A stretch of DNA of 12,281 bases from Acholeplasmataceae bacterium (GTDB lineage: Bacteria > Bacillota_I > Bacilli_A > Acholeplasmatales > Acholeplasmataceae). The stretch is from assembly GCA_028690555.1 (NCBI GenBank), contig JAQVBA010000005.1, positions 15,682 through 27,962 on the forward strand, read 5' to 3'. This document shows positions 5,277 through 11,862 of this stretch, piece after piece; the stretch's first letter is position 1, and every line of letters begins with the position of its first letter. The translations under genes and the position numbers were made by a program. The notes under the pieces are model-generated. The model did no database searches, was not told the DNA's origin, and saw nothing but the letters and a program-made list of their open reading frames with translations.

Positions 5277-6557
5277 ATGAAATTAGAACTTAATATGAAA
5301 CATATAGAAAGACGCAAGAAGTATTTTCCAAATGTGACCGATGAACAATGGAACGATTGGAAATGGCAAGTTTCTAATCGTGTTAAAAATGCAGAATCTT
5401 TAAAGAAATACATAGATATTTCAACTGAAGAGATGCAAACGATTGCAGAGGTCTTAAGCCAATTAAGAATGGCGATCACACCTTATTATTTGACATTAAT
5501 TGATCCTGAGAATCCAAACTGCCCAATTCGTAAGCAAGCAATTCCTTTTGGAAGTGAATTAATTAAAGGCGAAAATGATTTATATGATCCACTTGCTGAA
5601 GATCATGATTCACCAGTTCCAGGATTAACACATCGATATCCAGATCGTGTTTTATTCTTAATTACGGATATGTGTAGCATGTATTGTCGTCATTGTACAA
5701 GAAGACGTTTTGCTGGAAGTAAAGATGCGGAACTTAAAATTGAGCAAATTGATCAAGCCATTGAATATATTCGCAATCATGAAGAAGTAAGTGATGTCTT
5801 ATTAAGTGGTGGTGATGCATTTTTAGCAAGCGATTCGAGAATTGAATATATTTTAAGTAAATTAAGAGAAATTGATCATGTTCAAGTCATACGTTTTGGA
5901 ACGAGAACTCCTGTTGTTATGCCGCAACGTATTACGGATCATTTAGTTGATATTTTAAAGAAGTATCATCCAGTTTGGGTAAATACACATTATAATCATC
6001 CAGATGAAATTACAAAAGAAAGTAAAGATGCGATTGCTAAATTAGTGGATGCAGGCATTCCTGTTGGTAATCAAAGTGTTTTATTAAGAGGCGTCAATGA
6101 TTGTGTACATGTGATGCGAAGACTTGTGAAAATGTTAATTGCCATAAGGGTTAGACCCTATTATATTTATCAATGTGATTTATCTGTCGGCATTGAACAT
6201 TTTAGAACGACTGTAAGTAAAGGCATTGAAATTATTGAAGGATTAAGAGGACACGTGAGTGGTATCGCAGTACCAACCTTTGTGGTAGATGCTCCAGGTG
6301 GTGGTGGAAAAATTCCAGTTATGCCTAATTATGTGGTATCTCAAGCACCAGGTAAAATTGTTTTAAGAAATTTTGAAGGTGTCATCACCACTTATAGTGA
6401 ACCAAAAGAGTATCACTCAGAATGCCAATGTGAAGATTGTTTAAAAGAAAAGAAACTTTATGGTGTCAGTGGATTATTACATGGTGATAGATTATCACTA
6501 GAACCTGATCACTTAGAACGTAAGGAAAGAATAGAACGTGACAAGAATACCAAATGA
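5277..6557 (+). CDS. kamA: L-lysine 2,3-aminomutase
   Basis: A 426-residue radical-SAM, PLP-dependent mutase converting L-lysine to L-beta-lysine, the committed step. The [4Fe-4S] motif CSMYCRHC gives Cys133, Cys137 and Cys140. PLP-lysine Lys345 is in PGGGGK. The substrate-binding acidic residues are Asp301 (YQCDLS) and Asp338 (VVDAPGGGG). The structural zinc ligands Cys276, Cys383, Cys385 and Cys388 are all present. Each is offset by +8 from the numbering I recall for the Clostridium subterminale enzyme. Having both aspartates, and its place among lysine genes, argues against glutamate 2,3-aminomutase or the EF-P lysine mutase EpmB. GGGGG (5266-5270) lies 6 bases before the ATG. Confidence 0.97.
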   Translation: MKLELNMKHIERRKKYFPNVTDEQWNDWKWQVSNRVKNAESLKKYIDISTEEMQTIAEVLSQLRMAITPYYLTLIDPENPNCPIRKQAIPFGSELIKGENDLYDPLAEDHDSPVPGLTHRYPDRVLFLITDMCSMYCRHCTRRRFAGSKDAELKIEQIDQAIEYIRNHEEVSDVLLSGGDAFLASDSRIEYILSKLREIDHVQVIRFGTRTPVVMPQRITDHLVDILKKYHPVWVNTHYNHPDEITKESKDAIAKLVDAGIPVGNQSVLLRGVNDCVHVMRRLVKMLIAIRVRPYYIYQCDLSVGIEHFRTTVSKGIEIIEGLRGHVSGIAVPTFVVDAPGGGGKIPVMPNYVVSQAPGKIVLRNFEGVITTYSEPKEYHSECQCEDCLKEKKLYGVSGLLHGDRLSLEPDHLERKERIERDKNTK

Positions 6558-7512
6558 GTTTCGTGTTGTTGGGATTATTGGACTAGCCAAAAATACCGGT
6601 AAAACAACAACACTAAATTGGCTCATTAAGCACCACAAAAATGAATCGATTGGATTAACATCAATCGGACTAGATGGCGAGCCCATGGATCAGATTCATT
6701 TTTTACCAAAGCCTAGAATTAAAGTGTGCCAAGGCATGGTTATTGCAACCGCACAAAGTTGCTTAGATGAATCTTTAATTGATTACGATGTTATTTCTAA
6801 AACAAATCTCTTCACATCCATCGGAGAGATTTTAATCGTGAAGATCAAAGGTGAAGGATATTTAGTCATCGCTGGACCTACGACCAATGATGAATTATCC
6901 AAGGTTTTAAAGATGATGAAAAATCATGCAACTAGGATATTTGTTGATGGGGCATTTAATCGCATGACGTTTTCGAATTTAGATGAGATTGATGGAATTA
7001 TTCTTGCTACTGGAGCTTCAGTCTCACCAGTTATGGAAGAAACGGTTGAAAAAACGAGAAGAATTGTCGATTTATTTCATTTAGATGAAACGACTGATCA
7101 AATTATAAACAAACAAGCAAAAATTGTGTTTGTAACAGACCATGATGAGCATGTAATATACGATAAAAAGATCTCATCCATTGAACATGCTTTAAATCAT
7201 TTGCAAGACATTCAAAAAATCATCATCAAAGGTGCTATATCTGAAAATGTTATTGATTGTTTAATAAATTCTAGAAAATCAAATTATGAGTTAGTTGGAG
7301 AAGATCCATCAAGATTTATTTTTCAGTCATCAAAATTGAAGTATCTTGAACATTTGAATGTTCACTTATCGGTATTAAAATCATTAAAATTGTTGTTTGT
7401 GACGATGAATCCTTATCGTCCAACACATCAATCTTATGATCCTATAAAATTTATGAAAGCATTAAAACATCATATTCAATCGGACATTATTGATGTGATG
7501 AGAGAGGAGTGA
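6538..7512 (+). CDS. kamB: KamB, ATP-binding protein linked to lysine 5,6-aminomutase reactivation
   Basis: A 324-residue soluble protein with an N-terminal P-loop GLAKNTGKTT (residues 15-24), followed by a 'SIGLDGEP' segment as in KamB. In lysine-fermentation clusters KamB accompanies KamC (MutS-like), and the pair is implicated in ATP-dependent reactivation of the B12/PLP-dependent 5,6-aminomutase. Here kamD follows directly and no kamC is present in the window. The start is GTG 6538, overlapping kamA by 20 bases, with AAGGA (6522-6526) about 11 bases upstream. This long spacing makes initiation look weak and is reasonable for a reactivase needed below enzyme level. No ATG precedes the P-loop in frame, which supports the GTG. 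The C-terminal half has no motif I recognise. Confidence 0.85.
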   Translation: MTRIPNEFRVVGIIGLAKNTGKTTTLNWLIKHHKNESIGLTSIGLDGEPMDQIHFLPKPRIKVCQGMVIATAQSCLDESLIDYDVISKTNLFTSIGEILIVKIKGEGYLVIAGPTTNDELSKVLKMMKNHATRIFVDGAFNRMTFSNLDEIDGIILATGASVSPVMEETVEKTRRIVDLFHLDETTDQIINKQAKIVFVTDHDEHVIYDKKISSIEHALNHLQDIQKIIIKGAISENVIDCLINSRKSNYELVGEDPSRFIFQSSKLKYLEHLNVHLSVLKSLKLLFVTMNPYRPTHQSYDPIKFMKALKHHIQSDIIDVMREE

Positions 7513-7516
7513 GCGT

Positions 7517-9076
7517 ATGTCATCACTAAATTTAGATAAAAAAATGATTACATCTTGTCGATTAATTGCAAGAAATATTGCACAAGATGTTCAAGATATG
7601 ATTGATAAACATACAACGACATCGGTAGAAAGAGCTACTTTAAGAATGCTAGGTGTTGATGGTGTTGATCCTTTTGATGTGCCTTATGTGAATGTTGTGA
7701 TCAACCACATCACCAAAACTTGTCAATTAAGCTTAGGTGTTTCGTATTATATGGCACATGCAATCAAAGATACAAAGATGTCACCACAAGAAATTGCAGA
7801 AGAAATCTCAAAAGGGCGTCTAGATTTATCAAAATATACGAAATTAGGACCAACGGATTTAAGTGTTTTAAATCCATATTTCGAATCAATGCTTCAAAAA
7901 ATCGATGAGAGCACACATAAAAGAGATCACTGGCTAAGCGAAACTAAAGAAAAAACAACCCCATTGAAGTATGTCATTGTTGCAACAGGCAATATTTATG
8001 AAGATATTAAGCAAGCAGTTTCTGCAGCAGAACTTGGTGCAGATGTTATTGCAGTGATTAGAAGTACTGGGCAATCTCTCTTAGATTTTGTTCCTTATGG
8101 TGCAACAACAGAAGGATTTGGAGGAACATTCGCCACACAAGAAAATTTTAGATTAATGAGAAAAGCACTTGACGATGTTTCTAAGAAACTTGGAAGATAT
8201 GTAAGACTGGTTAACTATGCATCCGGATTATGCATGCCTGAAATTGCAACGATGGGAGCAATAGAACGTCTTGATATGATGCTTAATGATTCTTTGTATG
8301 GCATTATCTTCCGTGATATCAATATGAAGCGAACATTCATCGACCAGTATTTTTCAAGATTACTTTCTGCTTATGCAAAAATAACGATTAATACAGGTGA
8401 AGATAATTATTTAACAACTTCAGATGCATTTGAACATGCGCATACCGTTTTAGCATCTCAATTCATCAATGAGCAATTTGCAAAACTCGCGATGATGGAA
8501 GAAAAATACATGGGTTTAGGACATGCATTTGAAATCGATCCAACAATAGAAAACAGTTTTTTATATGAATTATCGCAAGCATTAATGGCACGAGAAATTT
8601 TTCCTGATGCACCACTTAAATATATGCCACCAACGAAACATATGACTGGTGATATATTTATGGGAACGATTCAAAATGCATTATTTAATATCGCAACCGT
8701 GACATCGAAGCAATCCATACATTTATTAGGCATGATGACAGAAGCAATTCATACACCATTTGTGAGTGATCGTGCGTTAGCACTAAACAATGCCAATTAT
8801 ATCGAAAAAGCATTTAAGGATTTTGGCAATGAAATCACGTTTAAAAAAAATGGTATCATTCAAAAACGAGCGGATGAAACGCTAAAAAATGCTTTTGAGC
8901 TTTTACAAACTATTCAAAAAGAAGGAATGTTTGAAACCTTAAAAATGGGAAGATTTGCCGGAATATCAAGAACAGAAACCGGTGGCAAAGGATTAGATGG
9001 TGTCATTGAAAAAGATCAATATTATGTAAATCCTGTTCTTGATGCATTGGTGAGACGATTAGAGGTGAAACGATGA
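7517..9076 (+). CDS. kamD: Lysine 5,6-aminomutase, alpha subunit
   Basis: A 519-residue subunit, close to the family's usual length. With KamE it forms the adenosylcobalamin- and PLP-dependent enzyme that moves the terminal amino group of beta-lysine (or D-lysine) from C6 to C5. Family landmarks are RATLRMLGVDGVD near the N-terminus, VIRSTGQSLLDFVPYGAT and EGFGGTFATQENFRLMRKA in the barrel, NYASGLCMPEIA, and the C-terminal 'GRFAGISRTETGGKG'. GAGGAG upstream and a 4-base gap after kamB give strong initiation. kamE overlaps by ATGA. The catalytic PLP lysine is supplied by KamE, so no Schiff-base lysine is expected here. Confidence 0.96.
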   Translation: MSSLNLDKKMITSCRLIARNIAQDVQDMIDKHTTTSVERATLRMLGVDGVDPFDVPYVNVVINHITKTCQLSLGVSYYMAHAIKDTKMSPQEIAEEISKGRLDLSKYTKLGPTDLSVLNPYFESMLQKIDESTHKRDHWLSETKEKTTPLKYVIVATGNIYEDIKQAVSAAELGADVIAVIRSTGQSLLDFVPYGATTEGFGGTFATQENFRLMRKALDDVSKKLGRYVRLVNYASGLCMPEIATMGAIERLDMMLNDSLYGIIFRDINMKRTFIDQYFSRLLSAYAKITINTGEDNYLTTSDAFEHAHTVLASQFINEQFAKLAMMEEKYMGLGHAFEIDPTIENSFLYELSQALMAREIFPDAPLKYMPPTKHMTGDIFMGTIQNALFNIATVTSKQSIHLLGMMTEAIHTPFVSDRALALNNANYIEKAFKDFGNEITFKKNGIIQKRADETLKNAFELLQTIQKEGMFETLKMGRFAGISRTETGGKGLDGVIEKDQYYVNPVLDALVRRLEVKR

Positions 9077-9822
9077 GTAAGAAAGTTATTAGACCTTATG
9101 GTGACACTGAAAATGATGGGAAAATCCAATTGTCTTTTTCTCTACCAACACCACATGGACCTCTTGGTGATGAAGCAGCAAAAGCACTTGCAATTAAAAT
9201 GGGCGTTTTTGATCCACAAGTGGTATCAAGCAGTGCATTATCTGATGAATTTAGTTTTTATATCGTTTATGGAACAACAACACATCTTGTCGATTTAGAT
9301 TCACTTACTGTTGAAACTTTAGAACATGAATCGATGAGTAAAGATGAAATTGAAACGTTTATTGAAACGCATTTTAGTGAACCATTAGTTTTTGTGGGAG
9401 CCTCAACAGGAACCGATGCACATACCGTTGGTATTGATGCAATTATGAATATGAAAGGTTATGCAGGTCATTATGGACTTGAAAGATATAAAGGCATAAA
9501 AGCTTATAATTTAGGTGGATCTGTGGACAATGAAGTTTTACTTGAAAAAGCACTTGAGTTAAATGCAGATGTGATTTTAATCAGTCAAACCGTGACACAA
9601 AAAGATGTCCATGTGCAAAACTTAACTAAATTTATTGAATTATTAGAAGCTGAACAATTAAGAGATAAATTTATTGTCATCATTGGTGGTGCACGCATCA
9701 ATCAAGGTTTAGCAAAAGAATTGGGATATGATGCTGGGTTTGGACCGAGAAAATATGCGTTTGATGTCGCAAGTTTTGCTGTTCAATCACTCTATAAAAA
9801 GGAACGTAAAATTAAACGATAA
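9073..9822 (+). CDS. kamE: Lysine 5,6-aminomutase, beta subunit (B12-binding)
   Basis: A 249-residue Rossmann-type cobalamin-binding subunit. The base-off B12 motif DxHxxG is seen as TDAHTVG with Asp115, His117 and Gly120, His117 being the lower cobalt ligand. Lys128 in NMKGYAGHYG lies 11 residues further on, the same separation as His133/Lys144 in the C. sticklandii enzyme as I recall it, so it is the expected PLP Schiff-base lysine. The 'GGARI' loop near residues 205-209 completes the corrin-binding fold. Translation is coupled to kamD through ATGA. A 55-base gap with a possible weak promoter follows before the cobalamin adenosyltransferase gene. Confidence 0.97.
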   Translation: MSKKVIRPYGDTENDGKIQLSFSLPTPHGPLGDEAAKALAIKMGVFDPQVVSSSALSDEFSFYIVYGTTTHLVDLDSLTVETLEHESMSKDEIETFIETHFSEPLVFVGASTGTDAHTVGIDAIMNMKGYAGHYGLERYKGIKAYNLGGSVDNEVLLEKALELNADVILISQTVTQKDVHVQNLTKFIELLEAEQLRDKFIVIIGGARINQGLAKELGYDAGFGPRKYAFDVASFAVQSLYKKERKIKR

Positions 9823-9843
9823 ACGCCTATTAGTGCGATTTCG

Positions 9844-9852
9844 TGGTATAAT
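9844..9852 (+). promoter_or_regulatory. Possible internal extended -10 promoter before the adenosyltransferase gene
   Basis: TGGTATAAT forms an extended -10 element (TGnTATAAT) in the only noticeable gap in the operon. No good -35 is seen at 16-18 bases. It could give some riboswitch-independent transcription of the adenosyltransferase and ord. Weak, sequence-only evidence. Confidence 0.35.
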
Positions 9853-9877
9853 AAGATTATAAGGATGGTGAAAGTTA

Positions 9878-10381
9878 GTGAAAATATATACAAAAAAAGG
9901 TGATCAAGGGCAAACAGATTTAATGGCCATCAGAGTGGGAAAAGATGATCCACATATCGATTTAATTGGTTTGTTAGATGAAGTTATGGCAAATCTATTA
10001 ATGCTTAAACACTATATAAAAGCAACGGATATAAAAAACGATTTAATAAAAATTCACGATATTCTTTTTATGATGAACTATGAAATCGCTAAAAATAGTG
10101 TTGATGGTTATCAAACAAAAGAGGAAGACGTTAAATTTTTGGAATCAAAAATTGATCAATATGACCACATATTAAAACCATTGACTAAGTTCATAAAACT
10201 TGATCAAAATGAAGAAACCTTATGGTCAAATATGGCAAGAGTAGTTACAAGACGTGCAGAACGTCAGTTTGTAGAACTTAGTAAAACAGAGCCTTTGAAT
10301 CAATTTTCACTTAGCTTTATCAATAGATTGTCAGACTACTTATTCACACTTGGAAGATTTGTTTTTGAAGGGAGAGAATAA
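9878..10381 (+). CDS. PduO-type cob(I)alamin adenosyltransferase (divergent)
   Basis: A 167-residue helical-bundle protein that transfers the adenosyl group of ATP to cob(I)alamin. The ATP-site start is recognisable in IYTKKGDQGQTDL (residues 3-15), and so are Asp34 in GLLDE, RVVTRRAER (121-129) and FINRLSDYLF (148-156). Two normally conserved pieces differ: the usual GG-R after T-SL is 'MAIR', and the usual LPGG segment before the arginine helix is 'KLDQNEE'. It is therefore a divergent but probably active member. It starts at GTG 9878, with AAGGA (9861-9865) about 12 bases upstream. Its place after kamDE indicates that it supplies adenosylcobalamin to lysine 5,6-aminomutase, and plausibly to D-ornithine 4,5-aminomutase outside the window. 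Confidence 0.85.
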   Translation: MKIYTKKGDQGQTDLMAIRVGKDDPHIDLIGLLDEVMANLLMLKHYIKATDIKNDLIKIHDILFMMNYEIAKNSVDGYQTKEEDVKFLESKIDQYDHILKPLTKFIKLDQNEETLWSNMARVVTRRAERQFVELSKTEPLNQFSLSFINRLSDYLFTLGRFVFEGRE

Positions 10382-10383
10382 TC

Positions 10384-11427
10384 ATGGATAAAATTAAAGT
10401 AATTATTTGGGGATTTGGAGCGATGGGCCGTGGTATGGCACAAATGCTTTTAATGAAGAAAGGCGTTGAAATCACAGGTGTATGTGATTTGAATCCAGAG
10501 TATAAAGATAAGAATTTCTTAGAAGTTTTGAAAATGACTTCAACGGAACACGATGAAGTAAAAATTGATGATGATATCGATCGTGTACTCAAAAAAGGTG
10601 CTGATATCGTTTTGCTTGCTACCGATAGTTTTACAAAAGGCGCATACGATAAGATTACAAAAATCATGAGTTATGGGATGAATGTGATTAGTACAGCTGA
10701 AGAAATGGCTTATCCATATGCTAATGAGCCTGAATTAGCTTCACAACTCGATCATTTAGCAAAAGCTTATGGAGTTACTGTACTGGGTACAGGGATTAAT
10801 CCTGGCTTTATTATGGACTTATTAGTGGTTGCTTTGACTGGTGCGATGGTTGATGTGACGCATGTTGAAGCGAAACGTGTCAATAGTTTAAGTCCTTTTG
10901 GACCTACAGTGATGCATGAACAAGGTGTCGGTATTTCCATTAATGAATATCATAAACGCGTGATGGATGGCACATTAGCAGGGCATGTTGGTTTTAAAGA
11001 AAGTGTGGGGATGATTGCTGCAGCACTAGGTGTAAAACTAGAGGATTTCCAACAACAAATGGAACCTATCATCACATCAATTGATCGTAAGAGCACATAC
11101 GGTGAAGCGAAAAGTGGAACACTTGCTGGAATCAATATGACAGGTCAAGGATTAATTAACGGCGATGTGTTTATCAACATGATTCATCCGCAACAAATAG
11201 AGCCTGAGATGGAAGGCACAGAAACAGGCGATTATATTAGTTTAAAGGGAACACCAAATATTGAGATGCAAATTAAACCAGAAATTAATGGTGGCATTGG
11301 AACGATTGCCATGTGTGTCAATATGATTCCACATGTGATTAATAGTAGACCTGGATTAAAAACAATGATTGATTTACCTGTCCCAAGAGCAATTTTAGGG
11401 GACATGAGAGATCTCATAGAAGCATAA
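10384..11427 (+). CDS. ord: 2,4-diaminopentanoate dehydrogenase
   Basis: A 347-residue NAD(P)-dependent dehydrogenase with an N-terminal Rossmann motif WGFGAMGRGM (residues 9-18) and the family segments 'VISTAEEMAYP' and 'GTGINPGFIMDLL'. Ord oxidatively deaminates 2,4-diaminopentanoate, made from D-ornithine by ornithine 4,5-aminomutase, to 2-amino-4-oxopentanoate, the substrate of OrtAB. ortA and ortB follow immediately, which supports this over other dihydrodipicolinate-reductase-like dehydrogenases. It starts two bases after the adenosyltransferase stop with GGGAGAG upstream and ends just before a terminator. It therefore belongs transcriptionally to the lysine operon although its role is in ornithine breakdown. 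Confidence 0.9.
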   Translation: MDKIKVIIWGFGAMGRGMAQMLLMKKGVEITGVCDLNPEYKDKNFLEVLKMTSTEHDEVKIDDDIDRVLKKGADIVLLATDSFTKGAYDKITKIMSYGMNVISTAEEMAYPYANEPELASQLDHLAKAYGVTVLGTGINPGFIMDLLVVALTGAMVDVTHVEAKRVNSLSPFGPTVMHEQGVGISINEYHKRVMDGTLAGHVGFKESVGMIAAALGVKLEDFQQQMEPIITSIDRKSTYGEAKSGTLAGINMTGQGLINGDVFINMIHPQQIEPEMEGTETGDYISLKGTPNIEMQIKPEINGGIGTIAMCVNMIPHVINSRPGLKTMIDLPVPRAILGDMRDLIEA

Positions 11428-11428
11428 G

Positions 11429-11454
11429 AAAATAGGATTTTTCCTATTTTTTTT
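11429..11454 (+). terminator. Intrinsic terminator ending the lysine operon
   Basis: AAAATAGGA (11429-11437) pairs with TCCTATTTT (11442-11450) around TTTT, followed by TTTT. It sits directly after the ord stop and before an independent ortA promoter. Confidence 0.85.
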
Positions 11455-11457
11455 GTA

Positions 11458-11477
11458 TTCCACCCTAAGGGGTGGAA
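11458..11477. repeat. GC-rich 8-bp inverted repeat overlapping the ortA -35 region
   Basis: TTCCACCC (11458-11465) and GGGTGGAA (11470-11477) pair perfectly around TAAG. No T-run follows. Its right arm contains the candidate -35 of the ortA promoter, so it could be an operator; it might also stabilise the 3' end of the lysine transcript. Confidence 0.45.
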
Positions 11478-11501
11478 AAGCAGTGCAAACAATGATACAA
11501 T
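11473..11501 (+). promoter_or_regulatory. Candidate ortAB promoter
   Basis: -35-like TGGAAA (11473-11478) is followed after 17 bases by -10 TACAAT (11496-11501), which is preceded by an extended -10 TG (11493-11494). Start of transcription is expected near 11508, inside or beside a cre-like site. Confidence 0.6.
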
Positions 11502-11510
11502 AAGAAGTAT

Positions 11511-11524
11511 GGAAAACGCTTTCA
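11511..11524. promoter_or_regulatory. Candidate cre operator before ortA
   Basis: GGAAAACGCTTTCA matches the cre consensus TGWAANCGNTNWCA except at the first base. It covers the predicted start of transcription, where CcpA binding usually represses. It closely resembles the site at the lysine promoter. Confidence 0.68.
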
Positions 11525-11539
11525 TCTTTATGAAAGATG
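11519..11539 (+). repeat. Overlapping short hairpins in the ortA leader
   Basis: CTTTCAT (11519-11525) can pair with ATGAAAG (11530-11536). Alternatively CATCTTT (11523-11529) can pair with AAAGATG (11533-11539); the two pairings exclude each other. The element overlaps the cre-like site and ends 7 bases before the AAAGGAGG ribosome site. It could be a DNA operator or simply a consequence of the cre palindrome. Confidence 0.3.
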
Positions 11540-11562
11540 ATCTAATAAAGGAGGAGTCAAAA

Positions 11563-11862
11563 ATGATTCCTAAGGGCACTTATGTTGAAATTGAAAAAGT
11601 GATTTTAAACCCTGACGAAAGAGCAAGTCATATCCCATTAGATACTAAAAAATTACCTTTGATTATGCACGTCAAAGGATTTTTGTGTGAAGGTGGAGAA
11701 CTTGGAAAAATGGTTGAGATTAAAACGATGACCAAACGGAAAGAATCAGGCAAATTACTTACAGTTCAACCATTTTTTAATCATACATTTGGACATTATG
11801 TTGACGAAGTGATGTGTTTAAGACAAAATATCCTCAAAGAAATGGAGGATTATCATGAGTAA
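11563..11862 (+). CDS. ortA: 2-amino-4-oxopentanoate thiolase, subunit alpha
   Basis: A 99-residue small subunit of the two-component, PLP-dependent thiolase that cleaves 2-amino-4-oxopentanoate with CoA to alanine and acetyl-CoA. The OrtA pattern is clear: early 'VILNPDERASHIPLDTKKLPL', then 'VKGFL', 'G..VEIKT' and 'HTFGHYVDE'. A textbook AAAGGAGG (11547-11554) lies 8 bases before ATG 11563. The frame is open further upstream to ATG 11509, but that codon lies at the predicted transcription start and has no ribosome site. The gene overlaps ortB by 8 bases. Its separate promoter suggests that it can be expressed without lysine. Confidence 0.93.
   Translation: MIPKGTYVEIEKVILNPDERASHIPLDTKKLPLIMHVKGFLCEGGELGKMVEIKTMTKRKESGKLLTVQPFFNHTFGHYVDEVMCLRQNILKEMEDYHE

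Noticed and set aside
5277..6557. Reading KamA as glutamate 2,3-aminomutase or EpmB
   Set aside because: Both substrate-binding aspartates (Asp301, Asp338) and the zinc-site cysteines of true lysine 2,3-aminomutase are present, and every neighbour belongs to lysine fermentation.
7720..7908. Plus-strand 62-codon frame inside kamD
   Set aside because: Alternate-frame shadow of a conserved enzyme, with no independent initiation signal.
9098..9298. Plus-strand 66-codon frame inside kamE
   Set aside because: Overlaps the conserved N-terminal domain in another frame; no ribosome site or family resemblance.
10344..10667. Minus-strand open frame of 107 codons opposite ord
   Set aside because: Fully antisense to a well-supported enzyme gene, no promoter or ribosome site, serine-rich shadow composition.
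10384..11427. Ord as a second 3,5-diaminohexanoate dehydrogenase
   Set aside because: Kdd is already encoded at 4232-5266 with the proper family signature, and ord is followed by ortAB, its known pathway partners.
11232..11579. Minus-strand open frame of 115 codons across the ord end and ortA promoter
   Set aside because: It crosses a terminator, a promoter and a gene start on the other strand and matches no family I know.
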